Positions 10,312-20,879 of a stretch of 64,000 nucleotides of DNA are shown in pieces. Each line of letters opens with the position of its first letter. Position 1 is the first letter of the stretch. This DNA is from an uncultured Pelagibacteraceae bacterium (GTDB lineage: Bacteria > Pseudomonadota > Alphaproteobacteria > Pelagibacterales > Pelagibacteraceae): assembly GCA_902543375.1 (NCBI GenBank), contig CACBYE010000003.1:28501-92500 (forward strand), given 5' to 3'. The notes beneath the pieces are model-generated. The model searched no databases and was not told the DNA's origin. It worked only from the letters and a program-made list of their open reading frames with translations. Both the position numbers and the translations under genes were made by a program.

Positions 10312-11274
10312 TTAATTAGATAAATTTTTTTTTATATTTTTTGTAATTGGGCTGTATCTTATTCTATTAATTACTCTTAAAAATATATTTTTTCTATTAT
10401 AAAAACCTTCATATAAAAAATTGTCATATTTTCTAGAAAAGATTATGTTTGGATTATGCTTTAATGGAAATTTAATGTCTTTTGTAACTAAATTTCTAAA
10501 TTTTTTAGCTCCTTTACCGGTAGGAGCGTTATAATACCCAATATTTTTTATCAAATTTACAGAGGGTAAAACGGTTTTAAAATTATTGAATATACAAGCA
10601 TAAACCCATTGAATATCCCAGGTGATTAACTTTTTTTGTCGAAATCTTTTTAAATAATGTGTGAAGAACCTTTTTTCACCTATCTTTAAATTTTTGTTGT
10701 TTAAAAATTCATAACGCTCTTTTTCCCAGTTTTTTAAATAAGGATCATAATATTTTTGCCATCTGTCTCTCCACGTTGCCCAACCCATGAATTGAGGGTA
10801 TTTAGAAAAAAAATAATCTTTGTCGTTTATTTTTTTTTTTTTTGATCCATAATACAAATTACATCCTGAAATATGGGCAATATCTTTATTTCTTTTGAAT
10901 TTTTTTAACATCAAATCGCAATATCTAAAAAAGCCGACTTCTGGAACACAATCATCTTCTAAAATTATTGTTTTCTCATGTTTTTTAAAAACCTCTTTAA
11001 TTATTTTATATCCAATCAAACTTTGACTTATATTCTCTTTATAAAAAATACTCTTATAGCTATAATTCTTTTTATATTTTAAAATAATTGATTTAGTATC
11101 TTTGTGATTTTGATTTTCTTCTCTAGTAAATCCTTTTTTTTTTCCGTCTTGAAAAACATAAAGATTTTTTGGTTTTAAGTTTAATATAATCTTTAATATT
11201 TTTTCAGTTTCATTAGGTCTTTTATAGGTTAAAAAAATTATTGGACAATTGAACATTAAATAAGTAATTAACAT
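10312..11274 (-). CDS. Glycosyltransferase, GT2/GNT-I-like
   Basis: PIIFLTYKRPNETEKIL, IILEDDCVPEVGFFRYCDLML, GWATWRDRW. Confidence 0.8.
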   Translation of the reverse strand: MLITYLMFNCPIIFLTYKRPNETEKILKIILNLKPKNLYVFQDGKKKGFTREENQNHKDTKSIILKYKKNYSYKSIFYKENISQSLIGYKIIKEVFKKHEKTIILEDDCVPEVGFFRYCDLMLKKFKRNKDIAHISGCNLYYGSKKKKINDKDYFFSKYPQFMGWATWRDRWQKYYDPYLKNWEKERYEFLNNKNLKIGEKRFFTHYLKRFRQKKLITWDIQWVYACIFNNFKTVLPSVNLIKNIGYYNAPTGKGAKKFRNLVTKDIKFPLKHNPNIIFSRKYDNFLYEGFYNRKNIFLRVINRIRYSPITKNIKKNLSN

Positions 11275-11313
11275 AAAAAAATAAATTTAAAAGTATATTT
11301 AATATTAAATTTC

Positions 11314-12594
11314 ATGAAGCTACAGCCTAGATCAAATATTAACGTTATCAAATTCAATAAAAAAAAATTTATAAATAAAAAATTTTGTGTTTTATGTAAT
11401 TCAATTAAGTTAAAAACTGTTTTAGATTTTGGAAAAACGCCTCTTGCGAATTCTTATCCAAAAAAATTTTTACAAAAAGAATTAACTTTTTCACTGAAAG
11501 TAAAAATATGTAAAAAATGTGGTCACCTTCAACTTAGTCAATTAGTTAATCCTAGTCTTATGTTTGATAATTATTTATATGTTTCAGGAACATCTAAAGT
11601 ATTAGTCAAACACTTTGAAGATTATTCAAAAAAAATTATCAAATTAACCAGAAGAGATAGAGAAACAAAAATACTAGATATTGCATGTAATGATGGTACT
11701 TTTTTAAATTTCTTTAAAAACAAATTTGATAAAGTTGTTGGAATTGATCCTGCAAAAAATCTTAAAAATTTAAACTTAAAGAAAAATATAGATATAATTT
11801 CTGATTATTTTTCAATGAAAACTAGCAAAAAAATAAAAAAAAAATTTGGTAAATTTAATGTAATCACAGCTAATAATGTATTTGCGCACAATCCTAATTT
11901 GCAAGATTTTACTCAAGGAGTTAAAAACTTGATGGAACCAAAAGGATTTTTTGTTTTAGAGGTCTCCTATTTACCTGTAGTTCTAAAAAAAAAGACATTT
12001 GATACTATATATCATGAACACATGAGCTATCATTCATTAAAACCTTTGGTAAGTTTCTTTAAAAAATTTAAATTAGAAATATTCGATTTTGAACTTATAA
12101 GTGCTCAGGGTGGATCAATTAGAATATTTGTAGCCAATGAAAATCAAAGAAAAGTAAAAACAAGAAAAATAAACAATCAAATTAAAAAGGAAAATCTTCA
12201 AAAAATATATGAAATTAAAACTTACCAAAACTTTTATAGAGATATTCAATATCAAAAAAATACACTGAGAAAATTAATTAACGAACTTAATTCTAAGAAA
12301 AAAACAATTATAGGATATGGGGCACCTGCTAAACTAACTACACTTAGTCATGTTTTAGATTTTAATTATAAAGATTTTAAAATTGTTATAGATGACAATA
12401 ATTTAAAGCAAAATAGATACGTTCCTGGAACAAAGTTCTTAATTCGTAGTTCTAAATTTTTGACCAAAAAAGATAACTCAACAATTATTATTTTAGCATG
12501 GAATTTTTTTAAAAGTATCAGAGCTAATTGTTTAAAAATTAATAAAAATTTTGATTTTATTAAGCCTTTTCCATTTCCTAGAAAAATTAAGTAA
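11314..12594 (+). CDS. Class I SAM C-methyltransferase (TylC3-like, zinc-binding N-terminus)
   Basis: CVLCNSIKLKTVLDFGKTPLANSY, CNDGTFLNFF, ANNVFAHNPNLQDF, IYHEHMSYHSL, GYGAPAKLTTL. Confidence 0.88.
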   Translation: MKLQPRSNINVIKFNKKKFINKKFCVLCNSIKLKTVLDFGKTPLANSYPKKFLQKELTFSLKVKICKKCGHLQLSQLVNPSLMFDNYLYVSGTSKVLVKHFEDYSKKIIKLTRRDRETKILDIACNDGTFLNFFKNKFDKVVGIDPAKNLKNLNLKKNIDIISDYFSMKTSKKIKKKFGKFNVITANNVFAHNPNLQDFTQGVKNLMEPKGFFVLEVSYLPVVLKKKTFDTIYHEHMSYHSLKPLVSFFKKFKLEIFDFELISAQGGSIRIFVANENQRKVKTRKINNQIKKENLQKIYEIKTYQNFYRDIQYQKNTLRKLINELNSKKKTIIGYGAPAKLTTLSHVLDFNYKDFKIVIDDNNLKQNRYVPGTKFLIRSSKFLTKKDNSTIIILAWNFFKSIRANCLKINKNFDFIKPFPFPRKIK

Positions 12595-12595
12595 G

Positions 12596-13480
12596 TTAGA
12601 TATAACTTTTTATTTTAATACCAAATAAACTTAAAAATGATCCGATAGATCTAAATAAGTACATAATGCTAAATAAAGAATTTTTTTTTGGATTTATTAT
12701 CACTAAGGCAAAATAATTAAAAAAAAATAATAATTCATAAAAAAATTTTAAAATAACGAAAAGTGACCCTTTAAATGATCCATAAGCTTCTTTATAAATT
12801 AAATTTGAGGATATTCCATATCTAAAACTTCTTTTTATAAACCATTTAAAATTTCTTTCTAAATTATTTTGATTTTCGAAAACTTTAGCATTAGAACACC
12901 ATCTTATTTCAAAACCTTTCAAATTTAATTGAGTGAAAAATAATTGATCTGATCCACCAATATTTGCCAATTTAGTTGAAAATTCTATATTGTGCTTATC
13001 TAAAATCTTTTTATCAATTACAACATTGTTTGTTGCAGCCCATCTTAACTTTTGAAAATTGTAAGGTGATTTTGAAAGGATCGAATGATATTGATTTTTT
13101 TGTTTTGGAATTTGAGGTCCTGTAACTATTTCAGATTTAATTTTTTTTTTAAACTCAATAATTTTTTCCATCCAATCTCTACTAATCTCACAATCATCAT
13201 CAAAAAAACATAGATAGCGCGCTTTTATTTTTTTCGATAACCTTAAAGCTTTGTTTCTAGCAAATGGAATACCAATCTTTTTTTCTAAAGAGTATTCAAA
13301 AGGAATATGTTTAATTAAAGTTTTGCCAATCAAAGACTTATGTTTTTTTTTTATTGAGTTTTCAATTATTAATAATTTAATCCTCCTATTTTTTATTTTT
13401 AAATTATTAACGCTTTTCAAAAACTTTGATAAAAATTTACTTTTCTCAGTTGTGCAAATTAAGAAAAGGAAATCATACAT
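12596..13480 (-). CDS. Glycosyltransferase family 2
   Basis: GIPFARNKALRLSKKIKARYLCFFDDDCEI; ANIGGSDQLFFTQLNLKGF. Confidence 0.85.
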   Translation of the reverse strand: MYDFLFLICTTEKSKFLSKFLKSVNNLKIKNRRIKLLIIENSIKKKHKSLIGKTLIKHIPFEYSLEKKIGIPFARNKALRLSKKIKARYLCFFDDDCEISRDWMEKIIEFKKKIKSEIVTGPQIPKQKNQYHSILSKSPYNFQKLRWAATNNVVIDKKILDKHNIEFSTKLANIGGSDQLFFTQLNLKGFEIRWCSNAKVFENQNNLERNFKWFIKRSFRYGISSNLIYKEAYGSFKGSLFVILKFFYELLFFFNYFALVIINPKKNSLFSIMYLFRSIGSFLSLFGIKIKSYI

Positions 13481-13491
13481 TTTTAAAATTC

Positions 13492-15309
13492 CTAGTTATT
13501 TAATCTATTTCGGTTAAATTCTAACATCATAAGAATAGACCACAAATAAGGGTGAACATCTCTTTTTTTTGATTGGTGAAGAATAAACAATTTTTTAACC
13601 TTATCTTGAATAATCGGTAATTTATTATAATTCTGCTGATCATAAATCAAATCTTTAGACCATTCGTATAAATCGTTTCTCAACCACTCTTTAATTGGTA
13701 TCTCGAAACCTCTCTTTTTTTTATTCAAAAGAAATTTTGGAAGATGTTTGTTTGCATAAGATCTTAAAAATAACTTTTTTCTAAAAAAGGAAATTTTTTG
13801 ATCAGAATTCAAGCTAGACGCAAAATTTGTTATTTTTTTACTTAAAAATGGTAATCTACATTCTAATGAATTATTCATGCTAGCTCTATCTAGTTTTACT
13901 AAATAGTTATCAATTAAATTATTATTGATATCATAATTTAAAATTGAATTTAAGGTATCAAAAGATAGATAATTATCAAAATTTTTAAGTTCTAAATCTT
14001 TTTCATCAAAATTTACCACATTAAAAAAATCTTTTTTTAAACTTTTTAAAAAAGTAAAAGAAGATTCTACATCTTTTTTAGAGAGAAAATTTTTTAAAAG
14101 AAGATATTTATGATTTCTATTTTTAGAAATAAGTTTTTCAATACCCAACCTTATCAAATAAGGTATTTTCAAATATGTAAGTTTATATCTCATTAATGTA
14201 TAATAATTATAGCCCCCAAATAGTTCATCTCCTCCATCCCCTGACAAACAGACATCTACTCCATTTGATTTTGCAAATCTTGTCATTATCAAAGTTGGTA
14301 TTAATGATGGATCAGTTATAGGTTCATCAAACATGCCTTTAATTTTCATTAGCTCACTTAATAAATCTTGTTCACTGATTATCTTTTCATAGTGTTTTGA
14401 TTGAATTAAATTTGCAAATTTTTTTGAAAGACTACTTTCATCATAAATTTTATTTTTAAAACCTATTGAAAAAGTTTTTAGATAGGAGTTTTCTTTTTTT
14501 GAAAGATGAGCAATAAGTGAGCTATCTATCCCACTAGATAAAAAAACACCTACAGGTCTATCAGAATTTAATTTATCTCTAACACTTTCTTTGATAATTG
14601 AGTCAAAATAATTTTTGTCTAAAGTTTTGAGAGTATTTTCTTTTAAATTATTATATTTGTAAAATGTAAATTGATCCCTTGAGTAATTAAAATAACTACC
14701 AGGAGGTAACTTAAATACTTTATCAAAAATAGTTTTTGAATTACTTGTATGACCAAAATTTACAAAATCACTTATTGATGAATTGTCATAATTAAAAAAT
14801 TCGTTGCTAATTGTTTCCAATGAGCTCAGTGAGGATGCAAAATAAAGATAATTATTTTTCTTATAATAAAAAAAAGGTTTCTCCCCATACCTGTCTCTTG
14901 CACAAAAAAGAGTTTTTTTGTTTATATCAAGAATTGCAAAAGCGAACATTCCGTCAAGTTTATTTACAAAATCATCACCCCAATAGATATATGAATTTAA
15001 TAAAACCTCCGTATCAGATTTACTTTTCCATTTGAACTTATCTTTTAATTTTTCAAAAATTTTTTTGTAGTTATATATTTCTCCATTAAAAACACATACA
15101 TATCTTCTGTTATCTGAAATCATTGGTTGGTTTCCAGCTTCTGTCAAATCAAGAATAGATAACCTTCTGAAACCAAAATGAGAAAAATTATTGGAAAAAT
15201 AACCTTCAGAGTCAGGTCCTCTTTTTATCATTAAATCATTTGCAGACTGAATTTTTATTTCATTATTCAAATTCTCTGAAAAATTTACAACCCCTACAAA
15301 TCCACACAT
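13492..15309 (-). CDS. asnB: Asparagine synthase-like glutamine amidotransferase
   Basis: MCGFVGVVNFS (Cys2 nucleophile), RRLSILDLTEAGNQPM, VFLSSGIDSSLIA, SGDGGDELFGGYNYY. Confidence 0.93.
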   Translation of the reverse strand: MCGFVGVVNFSENLNNEIKIQSANDLMIKRGPDSEGYFSNNFSHFGFRRLSILDLTEAGNQPMISDNRRYVCVFNGEIYNYKKIFEKLKDKFKWKSKSDTEVLLNSYIYWGDDFVNKLDGMFAFAILDINKKTLFCARDRYGEKPFFYYKKNNYLYFASSLSSLETISNEFFNYDNSSISDFVNFGHTSNSKTIFDKVFKLPPGSYFNYSRDQFTFYKYNNLKENTLKTLDKNYFDSIIKESVRDKLNSDRPVGVFLSSGIDSSLIAHLSKKENSYLKTFSIGFKNKIYDESSLSKKFANLIQSKHYEKIISEQDLLSELMKIKGMFDEPITDPSLIPTLIMTRFAKSNGVDVCLSGDGGDELFGGYNYYTLMRYKLTYLKIPYLIRLGIEKLISKNRNHKYLLLKNFLSKKDVESSFTFLKSLKKDFFNVVNFDEKDLELKNFDNYLSFDTLNSILNYDINNNLIDNYLVKLDRASMNNSLECRLPFLSKKITNFASSLNSDQKISFFRKKLFLRSYANKHLPKFLLNKKKRGFEIPIKEWLRNDLYEWSKDLIYDQQNYNKLPIIQDKVKKLFILHQSKKRDVHPYLWSILMMLEFNRNRLNN

Positions 15310-15424
15310 ATTAGATAGCTTTTATTATTTAAATTATAACTTTATTTGATACAACTAAATATTATTTAAACTCAAACTTAATTCTAATTTTATAAAAATA
15401 AAGTATAAAATATATTTTTTTCAT

Positions 15425-16522
15425 ATGATTAAGAAAATTAACTTAATTTTTTTCATTTCAAATTTTTCTTTTGGAGGAGCAGGTAACTCAATTGTTAGAC
15501 TTTGTTCACAATTAAGTAAAAAAAGATATTCTATAAATATAATTTGTATTGGTAAATCTGATTATAAAAAAATTCTTCAAAAACATGATATTGATGTAAT
15601 TGAAATTAATAAATCAAAGCTTTTATATTCTCTGTTTGATTTAGTTAGAATTATAAACAAATTAGTCAAAAAAGACGTAAAAAATATTTTAGTGTCCAAT
15701 ATACACTATAGTAACGTGATTATTATTTTAATACGTTACTTTATAAAACCTTTAAAAATTATTTTAGTAGAAAGAACTCCTATAGAAGAATTAGATATCT
15801 ACTTTAATTTAAAAGACTTCCTAAAGAAAAAAATTTTAAAGTTTTTAGTGAAATATACTTATCCTTTTGCAGATTTGATTATTTGTAATTCATTTGGAAT
15901 TAAAAAGGGTTTATATAAATTAATAAATAAAAAAATTTATGTAATTTATCCTCCATCTATTACAAAAGTGTTAAAAGAAAAAAATTTTAAAACTAATAAT
16001 ATTAAATTTTTCAGCTTTTCAAGATTATCAAATGAAAAAAATATCTTGCTAATTTTAAAAGCAATTAATTATTTAAAAAATCAAAATTATAATTACTTTT
16101 TAAATATATACGGCAATGGAAATGAGGAAAGTAATCTCAAACTTTATGTTAAACAAAATAATTTAAAGAAAAATATTAAGTTTAAGGGTTTCAGAAAAAA
16201 TATTAATCAATTAAAAGATCAAATTTATATTTGTGCATCATTATTTGAAGGATGTTGTAATGCAACCATAGAGGCATTAAACAATTCTAAAATTATTTTA
16301 TCTTCGGATTGCCCAGGTGGTAATAGGGAAATTATACTAAATGGTAGAGGAGGTGAATTATTTTTAAATAACAATTTTAAAAGCTTGGCAAGATCCATGA
16401 AATTAATTATCAACAATTTACCTAAGCAAATAAAAAAAGCAAAAATGGCAAGAAAAAATTTATACAGATTTAAATTACAAAACAATAAACTGTCTTATGA
16501 AAATATTTTCCATAATATATGA
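15425..16522 (+). CDS. Glycosyltransferase family 4
   Basis: FSFGGAGNSIVRL, FSRLSNEKNILLILKA, SLFEGCCNATIEALNNSKIILSSDCPGGNREII. Confidence 0.9.
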   Translation: MIKKINLIFFISNFSFGGAGNSIVRLCSQLSKKRYSINIICIGKSDYKKILQKHDIDVIEINKSKLLYSLFDLVRIINKLVKKDVKNILVSNIHYSNVIIILIRYFIKPLKIILVERTPIEELDIYFNLKDFLKKKILKFLVKYTYPFADLIICNSFGIKKGLYKLINKKIYVIYPPSITKVLKEKNFKTNNIKFFSFSRLSNEKNILLILKAINYLKNQNYNYFLNIYGNGNEESNLKLYVKQNNLKKNIKFKGFRKNINQLKDQIYICASLFEGCCNATIEALNNSKIILSSDCPGGNREIILNGRGGELFLNNNFKSLARSMKLIINNLPKQIKKAKMARKNLYRFKLQNNKLSYENIFHNI

Positions 16523-16644
16523 AGAGTAATTAATCAATATTCTTAATTGATATAATTTAATAAAAATAATAATAAATATTATTAATAAAAGGACTTTCTT
16601 TTCATGTTTATATGAATTAAAGATTATTTTTTATTTTTAGATTT

Positions 16645-17418
16645 ATGAATAAATATAGAGAAATAATAAAAAATATAATTAATAAATTTAATTTCAAAAT
16701 AGAACATAAAAATTCTTGGTATAAAAGAAATGAACATTTTATCGCAGAAATTTCAGACCTAGAACTTGAAATTTTAAAAAATATTTCTTACTATTCAATG
16801 AGTACTCCAGCAAATCATTGGGCTATTATCCAGTCTATAAAACATATCAAAGAAAATTCAATTAAGGGTGATTTAGTAGAATGTGGTGTGTGGAGAGGTG
16901 GTAATTTAATACTTTTCAAAAAATTAATCGATCAACATAAGCTAGACAAAAAAATTTTTGCATTTGATACTTTTGAAGGCATGCCAGAACCTACAATTAA
17001 TGATTATGATTTAAAAGATATTAAAGCTCAACAGATATATGATAATTATAAAACAAAGGATATAAAGTGGTGTTATTCAACTTTAGAAGAAGTTAAAAAA
17101 AATATTTTCAAATTTTATCCTGATTATGATGAATCTTTTAAATTTATAGAGGGTAAAGTAGAAACCACCCTAAAAAACTCAAAAAATTTGCCCGATCAAA
17201 TTTCATTACTGAGATTAGATACAGATTTTTATGAGTCAACTAAGATTGAATTAGAAATTTTATATCCAAAATTATCCAGTGGAGGTGTATTAATCATTGA
17301 TGACTATGGACACTGGAAAGGTTCAAGAAAAGCTGTCGATGAATATTTTGAATTAGATAAAAATTTTATGTGGCTTCATAGAATTGATTATGCAAGTAGA
17401 ATTCTCATAAAAAAATAA
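16645..17418 (+). CDS. TylF/macrocin O-methyltransferase family
   Basis: GDLVECGVWRGGNLILFKK, FAFDTFEGMPEP, LRLDTDFYESTKIELE, IDDYGHWKGSRKAVDEYF. Confidence 0.9.
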   Translation: MNKYREIIKNIINKFNFKIEHKNSWYKRNEHFIAEISDLELEILKNISYYSMSTPANHWAIIQSIKHIKENSIKGDLVECGVWRGGNLILFKKLIDQHKLDKKIFAFDTFEGMPEPTINDYDLKDIKAQQIYDNYKTKDIKWCYSTLEEVKKNIFKFYPDYDESFKFIEGKVETTLKNSKNLPDQISLLRLDTDFYESTKIELEILYPKLSSGGVLIIDDYGHWKGSRKAVDEYFELDKNFMWLHRIDYASRILIKK

Positions 17419-18552
17419 TTATTCAGTAATTTTTTTAAAAAATTTTACGAAATATTTTAAGCCCTCTTCGGTATAGACACTTTTACAAATATTCTGTGAG
17501 TTTAGTACTAATTCATCTCTTAAAATTTTATCATTTATAGCTAATTCTATTTTTTCAATCAAATCTGAAAAATCAAATTTATAACTAAGATAAGAAAAAT
17601 TGTCTTTATAAATATTCGGCCAAGTTTCAAGATAATCTACATTTGGAAAAACTACGGCCGCTCCCATTTTTACAGCTTCAAACTCTCTGTAACATATCTC
17701 TCCCCATCCAAAAGCTCCAACTGAAACCTTAGATCTTCCCAATCTCTCCAGATAACACTTATGATTTAAACGTTTTAAAGGTAAATCAAAATTTTTTTTT
17801 AAAATTTTGCTAATCTGATTTCTTTGAAAATGAATCGATTTTTTTGGATCGTCACTTCTTAAGTTAAAATTATAAAAAATATCCTGATTTTTAATTAAAT
17901 CTTTATAATAACCTAAAAAATACTTATCCAAAAATTTTAAATTATTATTAATTAATGATTTAGTGATACATCTATACTTTTGAATTTTATTAAATTGTAT
18001 TATGTTAAAATAATTTCCTACACCTATATTCCAGCCTAAAACTAGTTTATTTTCATACTCTTTTAGCAAAGGATAAACCTTAAAATCACTATCTTTTTCA
18101 AGCTGAAATTTTTTTTGGTAAAAATCAGCATAATATCTATCTCTAAAAAAAGTTTTTTTATATAAATTTTTATCCTTGTAAAATTGTTTTTTTACATATT
18201 TTTTCACCATTGGAAGAATTTCAAAAGAAGTATTGCCAGAACTGTCACCTAAATCAAACCAAATGATATTAGGATTTTTTTTTGATATCTTATTTATATT
18301 TTCTAAAAATTCGTTTTGTACATGCAGTCCTAATTTTTTTTTTACCTTATTGAAATTTGAATATTTAAAAAATCTGTTATCAATTATTATTAGATCTGAA
18401 TCGTAAAATTTATCATTAATAGAATTATAAAAATCTATCTGAAAACCATTATCTTTTAATTCTTCTTTAAAGTATTTAATAGGAAACCAATAACCAAAAT
18501 TTTTTCCCCAATTAAAAATTGGTCCTCTATTTAAAATATTTATTTTAATCAT
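17419..18552 (-). CDS. Glycosyltransferase-like protein
   Basis: GAFGWGEICYREFEAVKMGAAVVFPNVDYLETWPNIY; GT1-type C-terminal pattern. Confidence 0.65.
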   Translation of the reverse strand: MIKINILNRGPIFNWGKNFGYWFPIKYFKEELKDNGFQIDFYNSINDKFYDSDLIIIDNRFFKYSNFNKVKKKLGLHVQNEFLENINKISKKNPNIIWFDLGDSSGNTSFEILPMVKKYVKKQFYKDKNLYKKTFFRDRYYADFYQKKFQLEKDSDFKVYPLLKEYENKLVLGWNIGVGNYFNIIQFNKIQKYRCITKSLINNNLKFLDKYFLGYYKDLIKNQDIFYNFNLRSDDPKKSIHFQRNQISKILKKNFDLPLKRLNHKCYLERLGRSKVSVGAFGWGEICYREFEAVKMGAAVVFPNVDYLETWPNIYKDNFSYLSYKFDFSDLIEKIELAINDKILRDELVLNSQNICKSVYTEEGLKYFVKFFKKITE

Positions 18553-19660
18553 TTTTAATTTTTTTAAGATAAATATTATGAATTTTTTCAGATCTTTTTT
18601 TCCAAGTATTTTTTTCTGCAGTTGCTAAAGAATTTTTTGAAATATAATTTCTAAGAGAATAATTATTTGATAAATTCAAAATTGCTTTTTTCCAAGCAAA
18701 AGGATTTGTATAATTTTTCACTAGAACAGAATTTTTTTGATCTTTTAAAATTTCCCTTAGTACTTTTAAATCTGAACTGATTATTGGAATACCGGTAGCT
18801 AGATACTCGAACATTTTTAAGGGTGAAATAAATTGTGAAATATCATCATTAAAATTATCTGAATTTATCGAGACCTTTGTCTGATATGGCATTAGGAGAA
18901 GATCTGCTGATTTAATAAGATTAACAGATTCTCTATAGCTTACAACAGGATGTACCTTAAAGTTTTTAGATGAACTTATTTTTTCATCTCTAAGACCATA
19001 TAAATAATAATCTAAATCAGGTGTTAATTTTGACAGTTTTTGAATTATGTCTATTCCCCGTCCCTTATAAAAGCTACCAACATAAAAAATTTTTTTTACT
19101 TTTTTTCTAAGTTTTTTTCTTTCCCTAAAATCTTTTAAATCACAAGCATCATGTAAAATTATAAAATTATTATCTTTTATATCAAAAAATTTAGATAAAT
19201 TATTTGATATAAAGATTACTTTTGTAATATATTTTGAATTTATAAAATTTAAATTAATTAATAAAAATTTTGTAAGACCCTTAATTTCCTGATGGATTTC
19301 TATAAAATGTTTTACTCTGAATAAAGACAAAATGAAACTTGAGATTAAACTTCTTGAAATAATCAAATTATTTTCATTTCTTAATTTTATACCAACTTTA
19401 AGACCAAAAATCAGTCTCCTTAGGAATGAGTTTGAGTAAGCTTTTTTAAATAGATTATGTATTTCAATATCTTTATTGCTGTGTAAATTAAAATATTTTT
19501 TGAAAAATCCTTTTTGAATTTTTTTTTTTAAATTTGGACATATTAAAATTGCTTTATCTGAAAACTGTAAAAAATTATCTAATAATTTGAATATATGAAC
19601 AGCTTGAGCCTTATTTGAAGGTAATGATAAATCGGATATATAAATAATTTTTTTTAACAA
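18545..19660 (-). CDS. Glycosyltransferase family 4
   Basis: SDLSLPSNKAQAVHIFKL, FYVGSFYKGRGIDIIQKL, ISPLKMFEYLATGIPIISSDL. Confidence 0.9.
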   Translation of the reverse strand: MLKKIIYISDLSLPSNKAQAVHIFKLLDNFLQFSDKAILICPNLKKKIQKGFFKKYFNLHSNKDIEIHNLFKKAYSNSFLRRLIFGLKVGIKLRNENNLIISRSLISSFILSLFRVKHFIEIHQEIKGLTKFLLINLNFINSKYITKVIFISNNLSKFFDIKDNNFIILHDACDLKDFRERKKLRKKVKKIFYVGSFYKGRGIDIIQKLSKLTPDLDYYLYGLRDEKISSSKNFKVHPVVSYRESVNLIKSADLLLMPYQTKVSINSDNFNDDISQFISPLKMFEYLATGIPIISSDLKVLREILKDQKNSVLVKNYTNPFAWKKAILNLSNNYSLRNYISKNSLATAEKNTWKKRSEKIHNIYLKKIKND

Positions 19661-19664
19661 AATA

Positions 19665-20879
19665 TCAAAATAAATTTAAATATTTCTTATTAGTTTTTTT
19701 TATTTTTAAAATCTTATTTTTAAATAAATCATGATTTACGAAATTTAATATTAATTCATAATCATCAATATTAAAGTTGTGCAGTACTTTTATATTTTTA
19801 ATATTTTTTTTTGTTAAAAATGGATCGCAAGCTTCAAGATATTTAATCTTTTTTTTTAATAATCTATACAATTTAAGAGCAAAAGAATTTCTAATGTCAG
19901 ATACATTTTTTTTGTAGGTAAGACCTAAAACTAAAATCCTAGACTTTTTTATGTTCAATTTTAAATTTTTGATATCCTTTATAATTTTATTATACATATA
20001 TAGATACATTGAGTTATTAATTTTTCTTCCTGACAAGATCACTTCTGTTTTAATACCTTTTTTTTCAGCAAAATTTGAGAAGTAATAAGGGTCAACTGGT
20101 AGACAATGTCCACCAACTAAGCCTGGATCAAATTTTAAAAAATTCCACTTAGTGGAAGCTAATTTGATTACATTTGAAAAATTTATTTTTGAATTTACGC
20201 ATACTTTATAAACTTCATTCATCAATCCAATATTTAAATCTCTTTGAATATTTTCAATAACTTTTGCACTTTCTGCCTCTTTGATATTTTTATTTGTTAA
20301 AATTTTATTAGCTACTTTCTTATAAATTTTTTTAGCAACTTTTAAGGTATTATTGTTAGTAGCTGAAACAATTTTTACAACTTTTCCAATCGAGTGTTTT
20401 TTATCTCCTGGATTTATTCGCTCAGGTGAGTAACCAACAAAAAAATCTACACCAAGTTTTAAGCCACTTTTTTTTTCTAATAATCTTCCACAAAAGTTTT
20501 CTGTAACACCTGGATAAACAGTTGACTCAAAAAAAACAATGCTATTTTTAACTATAACTTTTCCAATAATCTCACAACTTTTTTTTAAATGAGACAAATC
20601 GGGGATATTTTTTTTTGATATTGGGGTTGGAACAGCCACTATAAAAAAATTGCAGAATTTTAAAAGATTTTTATCAGATGTAATTAAAGATTTTTTTTTT
20701 AAAACTAAATCCTTTTTTTTAAATTCACCATTTACATCTAAAAAAAATTTCAATTCTTTTACTCTTGTATCACTAATGTCGTAGCCAACTGTACTAATTT
20801 TATTTTGCAGTTTTAAAAATAGAGGTAATCCAACATAGCCTAACCCAACTACACAAGGTCTAATTAATGATTTTTTCAT
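19665..20879 (-). CDS. Nucleotide-sugar dehydrogenase (UDP-N-acetylhexosamine dehydrogenase type, TviB/WbpO-like)
   Basis: VVGLGYVGLPLFLKL, VPTPIS, ESTVYPGVTENFCGRLLE, GGHCLPVDPYY, LGLTYKKNVSDIRNS. Confidence 0.93.
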   Translation of the reverse strand: MKKSLIRPCVVGLGYVGLPLFLKLQNKISTVGYDISDTRVKELKFFLDVNGEFKKKDLVLKKKSLITSDKNLLKFCNFFIVAVPTPISKKNIPDLSHLKKSCEIIGKVIVKNSIVFFESTVYPGVTENFCGRLLEKKSGLKLGVDFFVGYSPERINPGDKKHSIGKVVKIVSATNNNTLKVAKKIYKKVANKILTNKNIKEAESAKVIENIQRDLNIGLMNEVYKVCVNSKINFSNVIKLASTKWNFLKFDPGLVGGHCLPVDPYYFSNFAEKKGIKTEVILSGRKINNSMYLYMYNKIIKDIKNLKLNIKKSRILVLGLTYKKNVSDIRNSFALKLYRLLKKKIKYLEACDPFLTKKNIKNIKVLHNFNIDDYELILNFVNHDLFKNKILKIKKTNKKYLNLF